35,164 nt of DNA from Clostridiales bacterium (lineage in GTDB: Bacteria; Bacillota; Clostridia; Oscillospirales; Ruminococcaceae), in the NCBI GenBank assembly GCA_012519635.1, contig JAAYPV010000030.1:1-35164 (forward strand). Direction: 5' to 3'. Below, one piece after another: positions 19,152-27,836 of the stretch (position 1 is the first letter of the stretch; each line of letters opens with the position of its first letter). The notes under the pieces were generated by a model, which was not told the origin of the DNA, did not search any database, and saw only the letters and a list, made by a program, of their open reading frames with translations. The position numbers and the translations under genes were made by a program.

Positions 19152-20246
19152 TTAACAAAAATTCGGATAGTCCAACATATGTGATAAAATTGCAATATTA
19201 ACAGCTGCCTCAACACATGGTACAGCTCGTGGAACAATACAAGGGTCGTGGCGTCCTTTAATATTGATTATTTCATTCTTCAGAGCACTATAATCAATTG
19301 TTTCTTGCGGTTGGGATATTGATGGAGTAGGCTTAATTGCAACTTTTAGCATTACTGGCATACCAGAAGAAATTCCCCCCAAAATACCGCCATGATTATT
19401 GGTTTTAGTGAGTACATGACCTTTATCATCTACATAGAACTCATCATTATTCTGACTTCCCACCATTTTTGCACTAAGGAATCCTGAGCCAAATTCCAAG
19501 CCTTTTACAGCAGGAATACCAAAAATAAGTTGTGCAATAGTATTCTCAAGACCATCAAAAATAGGGGAACCAATACCTGCTGGAACATTAATACAAGCAC
19601 ATTCAATTATACCGCCAAGTGATTCTCCGCCATGAAACGCCTTCTCAATATCCTGAATCATAAGTTCGCCTTTTGCATCGTCGATAACAGGAAATTTCTT
19701 GTTTCTGATTGTGAGTATCTCTTCGCGTGAAATATTAGTTTTATTAAATTCAGCATCTTTGATATTATGAATTTCTGCAATATGAGCACCAGTGTAAATG
19801 CCACGCCTTTGCAGAATTTGTCCACATATTGCTCCGGCAAATACAAGGGGAGCGGTTAGCCTTCCAGAAAAATGTCCACCACCCCTGACATCATTAAATC
19901 CTTTATATCTTAATGCTCCTGTATAATCAGCGTGACCTGGTCGAGCAAGCCTTGATATATTTGAATAATCCTGTGAACGAGTATCAGTATTTTGGATAAA
20001 TGCACACAAAGGTGTACCTGTTGTTTTGTTATTTACAAGACCGGACATAATTTGTGGTAAATCTTTTTCTTTTCTTTGTGTTGAAGTTTTATCCGTCTTA
20101 GGTGCTCTTCTTGAAAGAAAATGTGATAATTCATCAATATCAATACCTTCGCCCGGTGGTAGATTATCAATAACAACGCCTATGGCAGGACCATGTGATT
20201 CGCCGAAAATTGATATAGAAATACGGTTATTCCATGTTGATGACAT
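19152..20246 (-). CDS. aroC: Chorismate synthase
   Basis: GESHGPAIGVVIDNLPPG, RRAPKTDK, ARPGHADYTGALRY, GGHFSGRLTAP, GRHDPCIVPRAVP; ATG 20246 with GGAGG SD preferred. Confidence 0.97.
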   Translation of the reverse strand: MSSTWNNRISISIFGESHGPAIGVVIDNLPPGEGIDIDELSHFLSRRAPKTDKTSTQRKEKDLPQIMSGLVNNKTTGTPLCAFIQNTDTRSQDYSNISRLARPGHADYTGALRYKGFNDVRGGGHFSGRLTAPLVFAGAICGQILQRRGIYTGAHIAEIHNIKDAEFNKTNISREEILTIRNKKFPVIDDAKGELMIQDIEKAFHGGESLGGIIECACINVPAGIGSPIFDGLENTIAQLIFGIPAVKGLEFGSGFLSAKMVGSQNNDEFYVDDKGHVLTKTNNHGGILGGISSGMPVMLKVAIKPTPSISQPQETIDYSALKNEIINIKGRHDPCIVPRAVPCVEAAVNIAILSHMLDYPNFC

Positions 20247-21462
20247 CGGCAATACCTCCTAAATTTATATAATCCTCAAAAAAGCTTGGATAAGATTTAT
20301 TAACTGCATCAGCATTTTGTATTATAATTGGTTTGGTGGAACGAGTAGCAGCAATAGCAAGTGACATTACAATTCTATGGTCTCCAAAGCTGTTGGTAAT
20401 ACCACCCGAAAATTCAGTAATAGGCTTAATTATTAAACCATCATCAGTAGGAGTAACTTTTCCACCAATAGTATTTAATACGGATGAAATAGCAATAAGG
20501 CGGTCACTTTCTTTTATTTTTAAACGACCAGCACCATAAATTTTAGAAGTACCATTACAAAAGCAACCTAAAACAGCGAGAATAGGAACTAAATCTGGAA
20601 TATCTGTTGCATTAATACTAAAACAATCCAAACCATTGTTATTATTATACCCTATTTCATTTAATATTTCAATTATTTTTTTATCTCCCTGCAAGCTTTT
20701 TTGAAACAGATTATCAATCTGCACATTATTTCCGATAGCATTTGCTACAAAAAAGAAGGCAGCCTGAGAATAATCACCCTCAATAGTAAGGTTTTGGGGT
20801 AAATACTTTTGATTACCCTTTACCAAATACACGTTCTCAATTTCATTTATTTCAATTCCAAAATTCTTTAAACAATCAATAGTCATATCAACATAAGGCT
20901 TTGATTCAAGAGGGGAAGTTAAAATAATTTTTGAATCACCTTCAAGGATAGGTAATGCAAAAAGCAGTCCAGTAATAAATTGTGAGGATACATCACCTTC
21001 AATATGGAATATACCACTTTGCAGCCTACCGTTAATCGCAAATGGCATGGTGTTATTATAATTAAAGATAATACCTTTTTTAGATAACTCACGGATATAA
21101 GAGGTTATCGGACGCTCTGGCAATCTACCTTTGCCAATAAAGGTTGAGTTTACTCCCAAAGCAGCGGCAATAGGGATGAGAAAACGAAGGGTTGACCCGC
21201 TTTCAAGACAGTCAATTTCAGCAGTCTTTGGCAATTGTGTAATGCCATGAACAGTTATTTTATTAGTATCTATTTCAAATTTAGCACCCAATTGTTCAAG
21301 TGCTGAAACAGTAGCATTAATATCATCAGAAAAGCTTATTCCATTTAAGACTGAATTTCCTTTAGCTAAAGCAGCACATATTAATGCTCTATGAGTTATA
21401 CTTTTTGAAGATGGAATTGAAACTTTTCCAGTAAGCTTTTGAGGAGTTATTTTTATATCCAT
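20227..21462 (-). CDS. aroA: 3-phosphoshikimate 1-carboxyvinyltransferase (EPSP synthase)
   Basis: SIPSSKSITHRALICAALAKG, ESGSTLRFLIPIAA, KESDRLIAISSVL, DHRIVMSLAIA; start at ATG 21462 (MDIKITPQ) after AAGGA. Confidence 0.96.
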   Translation of the reverse strand: MDIKITPQKLTGKVSIPSSKSITHRALICAALAKGNSVLNGISFSDDINATVSALEQLGAKFEIDTNKITVHGITQLPKTAEIDCLESGSTLRFLIPIAAALGVNSTFIGKGRLPERPITSYIRELSKKGIIFNYNNTMPFAINGRLQSGIFHIEGDVSSQFITGLLFALPILEGDSKIILTSPLESKPYVDMTIDCLKNFGIEINEIENVYLVKGNQKYLPQNLTIEGDYSQAAFFFVANAIGNNVQIDNLFQKSLQGDKKIIEILNEIGYNNNNGLDCFSINATDIPDLVPILAVLGCFCNGTSKIYGAGRLKIKESDRLIAISSVLNTIGGKVTPTDDGLIIKPITEFSGGITNSFGDHRIVMSLAIAATRSTKPIIIQNADAVNKSYPSFFEDYINLGGIADVINME

Positions 21463-21501
21463 ATCAACATTCCTTTCCTTTCCGTAGACAATCAAGCATA
21501 A

Positions 21502-21534
21502 ACAAGCCTGTTTTCCAGCAACAAACAGGCTTGT
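21502..21534. repeat. Intercistronic hairpin between aroB and aroA
   Basis: Perfect 12-bp inverted repeat ACAAGCCTGTTT / AAACAGGCTTGT; no U tract. Confidence 0.75.
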
Positions 21535-21539
21535 AAATC

Positions 21540-22595
21540 TCATTTAAGGATAAATGAACGGAAGTCATCAACGGAAGTTTTCTTAATAATTGAGTGTCCG
21601 ATTTTACTACAAACAATAAAGCTTATTTTATCACTTTGACGCTTTTTATCATTGCTGCATAAATCAACAAGTGCATTTATATTTGCATCAAGCTTATAGG
21701 GTAAGTTATAGGCTTTAATACAACTGATAAGCCTGTTTAACATTTCCACATCACAAATACCAGCCTTGTAAGCGCATTCAGTTATTAGGCACATTCCAAT
21801 TGCAACAGCATTTCCATGAGAAATTTTATAGTCATAAAACTTTTCGATTGCATGACCGAGTGTATGACCAAAATTAAGTATCATGCGTTCACCTTTGTCA
21901 AATTCATCAGCCTCAACAACATCTTTTTTAATGGAAATACAGCGATAAACAACCTTATCAATGCAATCCATAATATTATCAATTGTATGACCTTCAAAAA
22001 GTTCAAAAAGCTTTTCATTACGAATCATTCCATATTTTATTGCTTCAGCCATACCATCTGATAAGAGTTCCTTACTTAAGGTAATAAGTGTCTTAGGGTC
22101 ACATATAACACATTCAGGCTGTTTGAATGCACCGACAAGATTTTTGCCACAACTGAGATTTACAGCCGTTTTGCCACCAACAGATGAGTCAATTTGAGAC
22201 AATAGTGTTGTTGGAATTTGAACATAATCAAGTCCTCTGAGAAATGTTGCCGCAGCAAAGCCTGTAATATCACCGACTACACCACCGCCTAAGGCAATGA
22301 GGCAGTCGGTGCGAGTTATGTTATTTTTACAGAGGAAATCATAGATTTCGTTCAAAACGGATATGTTTTTTGAGTTTTCTCCATTAGGAAAGACAAATTT
22401 ACACACTTTAAACCCATGATTGGTAAGAGAAGTGACCACAGTATCAGCATAGAGAGAGTTTACAATATCATCTGTAATTATAGCCAAAGTTTTGGTATTA
22501 AGAATTGATGACAGTATTTCTCCACATTTTGCTAAAACATCGTGTTCTATAAATATATTATAACTCTGGCTAGCATTAACAGTAATTTGTGTCAT
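21540..22595 (-). CDS. aroB: 3-dehydroquinate synthase
   Basis: NAD-binding ALGGGVVGDITGFAAATFLRGLDYVQIPTTLLSQIDSSVGGKTAVN; ATG 22595 directly after the aroF stop preferred over 22616. Confidence 0.96.
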   Translation of the reverse strand: MTQITVNASQSYNIFIEHDVLAKCGEILSSILNTKTLAIITDDIVNSLYADTVVTSLTNHGFKVCKFVFPNGENSKNISVLNEIYDFLCKNNITRTDCLIALGGGVVGDITGFAAATFLRGLDYVQIPTTLLSQIDSSVGGKTAVNLSCGKNLVGAFKQPECVICDPKTLITLSKELLSDGMAEAIKYGMIRNEKLFELFEGHTIDNIMDCIDKVVYRCISIKKDVVEADEFDKGERMILNFGHTLGHAIEKFYDYKISHGNAVAIGMCLITECAYKAGICDVEMLNRLISCIKAYNLPYKLDANINALVDLCSNDKKRQSDKISFIVCSKIGHSIIKKTSVDDFRSFILK

Positions 22596-22596
22596 A

Positions 22597-23610
22597 TTAT
22601 GAAATTTCCTTTCCAATGAACTTAGCCATTGGCTTAACTTTATCCATAACTTCTTTGAATTGCTTAGGTGTTAAAGATTGTGCACCATCTGATAATGCTT
22701 TTTCTGGACAGTTATGAACCTCAATTATAAGTGCATCTGCACCTGCAACAATTGAAGCAAGTGATAATGGCTCAACCAAGGAAGTAAGTCCGGTAGCATG
22801 GCTTGGGTCAACTACAATTGGAAGATGTGATAATTGCTTTAGTAGTGGAACTGCAGAAATATCAAGTGTATTTCTTGTTTGTGTTTCAAATGTACGGATT
22901 CCTCTTTCGCATAGAATAACATTTTTATTTCCGCCAGCCATGATGTATTCAGCAGACATAAGTAATTCCTCTAAAGTATTTGCAAGACCTCTTTTAAGTA
23001 AAATTGGTTTATTGCAGCGTCCTAAAGCTTTAAGCAGTTCAAAGTTTTGCATATTTCTTGCACCTACTTGAATTATATCAACATCAGCAAATAAGTCAAT
23101 ATGTTCAGTGCTCATAATTTCAGTTACAATAGGCAATCCTGTAACAGCCTTAGCTTTAAGTAAAAGTTCAATACCATCAGCATGCAAGCCTTGAAAAGAG
23201 TATGGTGAAGTTCTTGGCTTAAATGCTCCACCCCTTAACATAGTTGCGCCTGCTTCTTTAATAGCAATGGCAGTTTCAATAATCTGCTCTTCGCTTTCAA
23301 CTGAACATGGACCTGCTATAACTTGTAGTTTATTTCCACCAATTTGTCTTCCACATACATCAATAACAGTATCTTCTGGGTGAAATTTTCTATTACTGTT
23401 TTTGTATGGTTCTTGAACACGGCGAATACTTTCAACAATTGTCTGTGATTTGATTGTTTCAACATCAATTTTTGAAGTATCACCAATAAGTCCTAAAATA
23501 TTTTTATGTTTTCCTTGTATACTAGCAACCGTTACGCCATATTCCTTTAACATCTCTATTAGGTTGTTAACCTGAATCTCGTTAGTATTTGGTTTTAAAA
23601 TAATAATCAT
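22597..23610 (-). CDS. aroF: 3-deoxy-7-phosphoheptulonate synthase (DAHP synthase, type I-beta with N-terminal ferredoxin-like regulatory domain)
   Basis: AGPCSVESEEQIIETA, LRGGAFKPRTSPYSFQG, QVGARNMQNF, KRG, DPSHATG; ~90-aa N-terminal regulatory domain; SD AGGAGGG. Confidence 0.96.
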   Translation of the reverse strand: MIIILKPNTNEIQVNNLIEMLKEYGVTVASIQGKHKNILGLIGDTSKIDVETIKSQTIVESIRRVQEPYKNSNRKFHPEDTVIDVCGRQIGGNKLQVIAGPCSVESEEQIIETAIAIKEAGATMLRGGAFKPRTSPYSFQGLHADGIELLLKAKAVTGLPIVTEIMSTEHIDLFADVDIIQVGARNMQNFELLKALGRCNKPILLKRGLANTLEELLMSAEYIMAGGNKNVILCERGIRTFETQTRNTLDISAVPLLKQLSHLPIVVDPSHATGLTSLVEPLSLASIVAGADALIIEVHNCPEKALSDGAQSLTPKQFKEVMDKVKPMAKFIGKEIS

Positions 23611-23690
23611 TGTAGTAATACCCTCCTAAAAATTAATATAAAAATTTGATTGTTTATGAATATGTTTATTATTTCATCTGCAGATAAAAG

Positions 23691-23728
23691 AATACCGTTG
23701 CTTCCGAAAATACAAAAGCAACGGTATT
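23691..23728 (-). terminator. Putative transcription attenuator hairpin in the aroF leader
   Basis: Perfect 13-bp inverted repeat AATACCGTTGCTT / AAGCAACGGTATT with 12-nt loop; U-rich 3' side on - strand (UAUUCUUUUAUC); between leader ORF and aroF. Confidence 0.75.
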
Positions 23729-23762
23729 TATAAACATAAAATAGGAAGAATATGTTTAACAA

Positions 23763-23870
23763 TTACAACTTTAGCTTTTGCATTTCGGCACGACAAACAG
23801 ACTCAAAGCTATAAAAGTAGCTAGAGCCTTGCCAAAATGTAAAGTTGTAAAATTGATTATTGTTAATCAT
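23763..23870 (-). CDS. Aromatic-rich leader peptide (35 aa) of the aro operon, putative ribosome-mediated attenuator
   Basis: MINNNQFYNFTFWQGSSYFYSFESVCRAEMQKLKL; GATGAGGGTG SD; 9 Phe/Tyr/Trp codons in residues 7-22; downstream hairpin and aroF. Confidence 0.8.
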   Translation of the reverse strand: MINNNQFYNFTFWQGSSYFYSFESVCRAEMQKLKL

Positions 23871-23891
23871 AATTGCACCCTCATCATTAAA

Positions 23892-23921
23892 CTTTAATAC
23901 TTTAAACTTTAATACTTTAAA
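23892..23921. repeat. Perfect 15-bp tandem duplication in 5' UTR of the leader
   Basis: CTTTAATACTTTAAA at 23892-23906 and 23907-23921. Confidence 0.9.
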
Positions 23922-23931
23922 GACTAAAATC

Positions 23932-23960
23932 AGTATAATATATTTTTTTGCAATAATCAA
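23932..23960 (-). promoter_or_regulatory. Sigma-A-like promoter of the aro leader/operon
   Basis: - strand TTGATT (23955-23960), 17-bp spacer, TATACT (23932-23937). Confidence 0.75.
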
Positions 23961-24142
23961 GAAGTTTCTGTTAATATTCTGTGAATATATTATGAACAAA
24001 ACGCCGTTAGAGTTTAATAATCGGAAAATGTTGAATGATAAGTTATATTGAAACATTTTTTTAATCAAAAATCTCTAGTAATTATGCAAAAAAGATGGTA
24101 TAATAATTTAGTTATATATATTATATAGGTAAGGAGAGTCAT

Positions 24143-25408
24143 ATGTCAATACTATATTCAAGAGAACAAATTTCTGATGGTATCGGCTTTACAAGCATAA
24201 TCGATTCAAAATTTAAAACTAATACTATTAATTTAAAGTTTTTTACAGAGTTAAGAGAAGACGCTGCACCATTAAATGCAGTAACTGCTGGAATTTTAGG
24301 CTCATCAAACAGCAAATATAAAAATTTGACTGAGCTTACAGCGCGACTTAATGCACTATATGGTACAGATATAGGAGTAAATGTAACAAAACGCGGAGAT
24401 ATTCAGGTAATGACCATATCAATAAGCTCAATTGATAATGATTATACTTTAAATGGTGAAGATTTAACTAGTGAAGTATTAAGCATATTTCTTGATTGCT
24501 TGTTTTCTCCATATATAGAAAATGGGGGCTTTGGACAGGAAATATTTAATTTCAGAAAAAAGGATTTACTTGATTCTATTGATTCAGAAATAAATAACAA
24601 GAGAAGCTATGCTATCTTACAGGCACAAAAGCATATTTTTGAGGGTGAGCCAAGTGCAAATTCATCATATGGAACAAGAACAATAGCTGAAAAAATTACA
24701 CCTTTTATGGCATATGAAGCATATAAAGAAATGATTAAAACAGCATATATTGAGGTATATTATGTTGGAGCAAAGGATAATCCTGTAATTAAAGAAAGGT
24801 TTACAGAGGCATTTTTAAAATTATACAGAAAGCCACATAATATCGCACTTAATAATATTAGTCCCATAAAAAATGAAGTAAAAAATGTAAAAGATAAATT
24901 GGATGTAAGCCAGTCTAAAATGGTTATGGCATTTAAAACAAACCATACTGATTTATATGCTATAAAGCTTATGAGTACAATATTAGGAGAAACTCCTTTT
25001 TCTAAGCTGTTTGCTAATGTGAGAGAAAAGCTAAGCCTTTGCTATTATTGTGCAAGTGGTTTTAATGAAAGCAAAGGTACTCTTATGGTTGACAGTGGTG
25101 TAGAAAATGTTAATGTAGATAAAGCACGGGTTGAAATAATAAATCAACTTGAGGACATAAAAAAAAGTAACTTTACTGATGAGGAAATGAACAATTCTGT
25201 TTTAAGCATTATAAATTCACTCAAAGGTGTCAATGACACTCCTACATCTCTTGTAAATTGGTACTTCAGTAGATATTGCAGAGGAGAGATTATCAGTCCT
25301 GATGAAGAAATTAACAGAATAAAAGCTGTAACAAGGGAACAAATAATTGAGGTTGCAAAATCCTTCAAGCTTGATACTATATATGTTATGACAGGGGAGG
25401 AAGAGTAA
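24143..25408 (+). CDS. yfmF: M16 family metallopeptidase-like protein, YfmF type (lacks HxxEH)
   Basis: 421 aa, M16 C-terminal-like ANVREKLSLCYYCASGFNESKG; tandem with a catalytic M16 gene. Confidence 0.85.
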   Translation: MSILYSREQISDGIGFTSIIDSKFKTNTINLKFFTELREDAAPLNAVTAGILGSSNSKYKNLTELTARLNALYGTDIGVNVTKRGDIQVMTISISSIDNDYTLNGEDLTSEVLSIFLDCLFSPYIENGGFGQEIFNFRKKDLLDSIDSEINNKRSYAILQAQKHIFEGEPSANSSYGTRTIAEKITPFMAYEAYKEMIKTAYIEVYYVGAKDNPVIKERFTEAFLKLYRKPHNIALNNISPIKNEVKNVKDKLDVSQSKMVMAFKTNHTDLYAIKLMSTILGETPFSKLFANVREKLSLCYYCASGFNESKGTLMVDSGVENVNVDKARVEIINQLEDIKKSNFTDEEMNNSVLSIINSLKGVNDTPTSLVNWYFSRYCRGEIISPDEEINRIKAVTREQIIEVAKSFKLDTIYVMTGEEE

Positions 25409-26679
25409 TGGAAAAGAAAATCATTGCCTGTGATAAAACAAATGATAAATACACACATATAAAACATTCAAGTGGACTTAATATACTCGTATGGGAAATG
25501 GATGGATTTAGTACTACTGAAGCATTATTTGGAACGAAATATGGCTCAATAAATACAAGATTTAAAACAAACAAAGATAAAGATTATACTGTTGTGCCTG
25601 AGGGTATAGCACATTTTCTTGAACATAAGCTTTTTGAAAATGAGGATACAGATGTATTTGAGTTATTTGCTAAAACAGGTGCTTCTGCAAATGCCTATAC
25701 TAGCTTTGATAAAACTTGTTATTTATTCAGCTGTTCTGATAATTATAAGGAATCACTTGAAATACTTTTGAATTTTGTTCAATCGCCATACTTTACAAAA
25801 GAAAGCGTTGATAAGGAGCAGGGAATTATTGGACAAGAAATCCGTATGTGTGATGACAATCCGTCATGGAGAGTATTTTTTAACATGCTTAATGGATTAT
25901 ATAAAAGTCACCCTGTAAAAATTGATATTGCAGGAACTATTGAAAGTATAGCTAAAATAGATGCCGATTTATTATATAAATGCTATAATACATTCTATAA
26001 TCTTAATAACATGGTTTTAGTTGTTGCGGGTAATGTAAAAGCAGATGAGGTTATAGATATTGCAGACAAATGTCTAAAGCCTAGTGAAGATATTGAATTG
26101 GAAACTGTTTTTCTTGATGAACCTGATGAAGTTGTAAAAAGTGAAATTGTTGATAATTTACCTGTTGGGACTCCAATGTTTAATATTGGTTTTAAAGTAA
26201 AACCCAGAAGTGCTTATGAAAATTTAAAATTAGAAATGGAATTACATGTAGCAATGAATGTCTTATCAGATGCCGCATCACCGCTTTATAAAAGATTGAC
26301 AGATGAAGGACTTATAAATTCTACTTTTTCTACTGAAATTTTCAATGGTGATGGGTTCTTTACAGTAATCTTTGCAGGGGAGTCTAATCAACCTCGTAAG
26401 GTTTTAACCGAAATTATTAGAGAAATTGAAAATGTAAAAGTTAATGGTCTTGACAGAGAACATTATGAGAGTATCAAGAAATCAACCTATGGTCAGGTTA
26501 TAAGAGAATTTAATAATGTTGAGGCTGTTGCAAGCACACTTATTAATTCATATTTTGCAGGGGTAAATCCATTTGATACTGTAAAAGTTTTATCTGAAAT
26601 GACATATGAGGATGTTCAAAAAAGTTTTTGTGAAAACATTGATACTGAAAAGGTTACACTTTCAATAGTAGAGAGTTAA
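25408..26679 (+). CDS. yfmH: M16 family metallopeptidase, YfmH type
   Basis: Zinc motif HFLEHKLFE; start overlaps stop of previous gene (aATGg). Confidence 0.9.
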   Translation: MEKKIIACDKTNDKYTHIKHSSGLNILVWEMDGFSTTEALFGTKYGSINTRFKTNKDKDYTVVPEGIAHFLEHKLFENEDTDVFELFAKTGASANAYTSFDKTCYLFSCSDNYKESLEILLNFVQSPYFTKESVDKEQGIIGQEIRMCDDNPSWRVFFNMLNGLYKSHPVKIDIAGTIESIAKIDADLLYKCYNTFYNLNNMVLVVAGNVKADEVIDIADKCLKPSEDIELETVFLDEPDEVVKSEIVDNLPVGTPMFNIGFKVKPRSAYENLKLEMELHVAMNVLSDAASPLYKRLTDEGLINSTFSTEIFNGDGFFTVIFAGESNQPRKVLTEIIREIENVKVNGLDREHYESIKKSTYGQVIREFNNVEAVASTLINSYFAGVNPFDTVKVLSEMTYEDVQKSFCENIDTEKVTLSIVES

Positions 26680-26699
26680 GAGTTTTAAATAGGAGGTAT

Positions 26700-27836
26700 A
26701 TGATGACAGAACTAAATAATTTGGATTATAATCAGATAGTCTTTCCTAAGCTTGGTATAGATATTACAATTAATAGTGATGCGTTCACAATCTTTGGATT
26801 AACCGTAAAGTGGTATGGTATAATTATTGCCTTTGGTATTGTTTTGGCAATGCTTTATGGTTTTTCACAGATGAAAAAATTCGGATTGGATGCTGATAGA
26901 GCAATTGATTGTATTTTTGCAGGTATGATAGGTGGAATTATAGGTGCAAGACTATATTTTGTAATAATTGAATGGGAAAATTATAAGGGTGATTTTAAAA
27001 GTATTTTTAATATAAGAAATGGTGGTCTTGCAATATATGGCGGAATAATAGGAGCTGTACTTGCTGCTGCTCTTGTTGCTAAATGGAGAAAGGTAAAGCT
27101 TTTACCTTTGCTTGATATTGCAGGAATGGGCTTTTTGATTGGACAAGGCATTGGAAGATGGGGTAATTTTACTAACCATGAGGCGTTTGGATATAATACA
27201 GATTCAATATTCGGTATGTCCAGTGGAAAAATCCAAGAACAGATTTACTATATGACAGCTTCTTTAAATCCTACTGATACATCAAAAAACGCAGAATTAG
27301 TTGCAAGTTTACCAGTGCATCCATGCTTTTTATATGAGTCAGTTTGGTGCTTACTTGGATTTGCTTTATTTGCATGGTTTTCAAAGCGCAGAAAATATGA
27401 TGGTCAGCTATTTCTGATGTATGCAGGCTGGTATGGCTTAGGAAGATTTTTTATTGAGGGCCTAAGGACAGATAGTCTTATGGTGGGTAATTTAAGGGTA
27501 TCGCAGGTTTTAGCAGCTATTTGTGTAATCACATCAGCCATACTTTTAATTGTTATAGGTCAAAAGGTAAAAAGTATGGGAGAAGAGTATGTTCTTTACT
27601 GCAATACAGAGGAGTCAAAGCAGCTTCTGGCAGAAGCAGAGGAAAGAATGAAAAAATCAAAAACGAATAAATCTGAGGATAAAACAGATATAGAAGACAG
27701 TGAAGTATCAGATGAAGCTGAAAAAAATGATGATAATAATGACTCTGACGATGAAGATTCAGATGAGTTTAGTGAAGAAAATAATAATGATTTAAATGAA
27801 GATAATATAAATTTGGAGGATAAGAATAATGGCTAA
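26700..27836 (+). CDS. lgt: Prolipoprotein diacylglyceryl transferase with long acidic C-terminal extension
   Basis: WYGIIIAFGIVLA, GGLAIYGGIIGA, GQGIGRWGNFTNHEAFG signature, HPCFLYESVW, FFIEGLRTDSL; C-terminal Asp/Glu/Asn-rich tail. Confidence 0.95.
   Translation: MMTELNNLDYNQIVFPKLGIDITINSDAFTIFGLTVKWYGIIIAFGIVLAMLYGFSQMKKFGLDADRAIDCIFAGMIGGIIGARLYFVIIEWENYKGDFKSIFNIRNGGLAIYGGIIGAVLAAALVAKWRKVKLLPLLDIAGMGFLIGQGIGRWGNFTNHEAFGYNTDSIFGMSSGKIQEQIYYMTASLNPTDTSKNAELVASLPVHPCFLYESVWCLLGFALFAWFSKRRKYDGQLFLMYAGWYGLGRFFIEGLRTDSLMVGNLRVSQVLAAICVITSAILLIVIGQKVKSMGEEYVLYCNTEESKQLLAEAEERMKKSKTNKSEDKTDIEDSEVSDEAEKNDDNNDSDDEDSDEFSEENNNDLNEDNINLEDKNNG

Noticed and set aside
23892-23921. CRISPR-like repeat
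   Set aside because: Only two adjacent 15-bp units without spacers; no cas genes in the window.
23620-23930. T-box leader upstream of the DAHP synthase gene
   Set aside because: No AGGGTGGNACCGCG-like T-box sequence or long specifier structure; leader is too short.
23763-24068. 101-aa - strand ORF from the supplied track as a protein
   Set aside because: Only the last 35 codons follow a good SD; the upstream part covers the predicted promoter and tandem repeat, so the real product is taken as the 35-aa leader.
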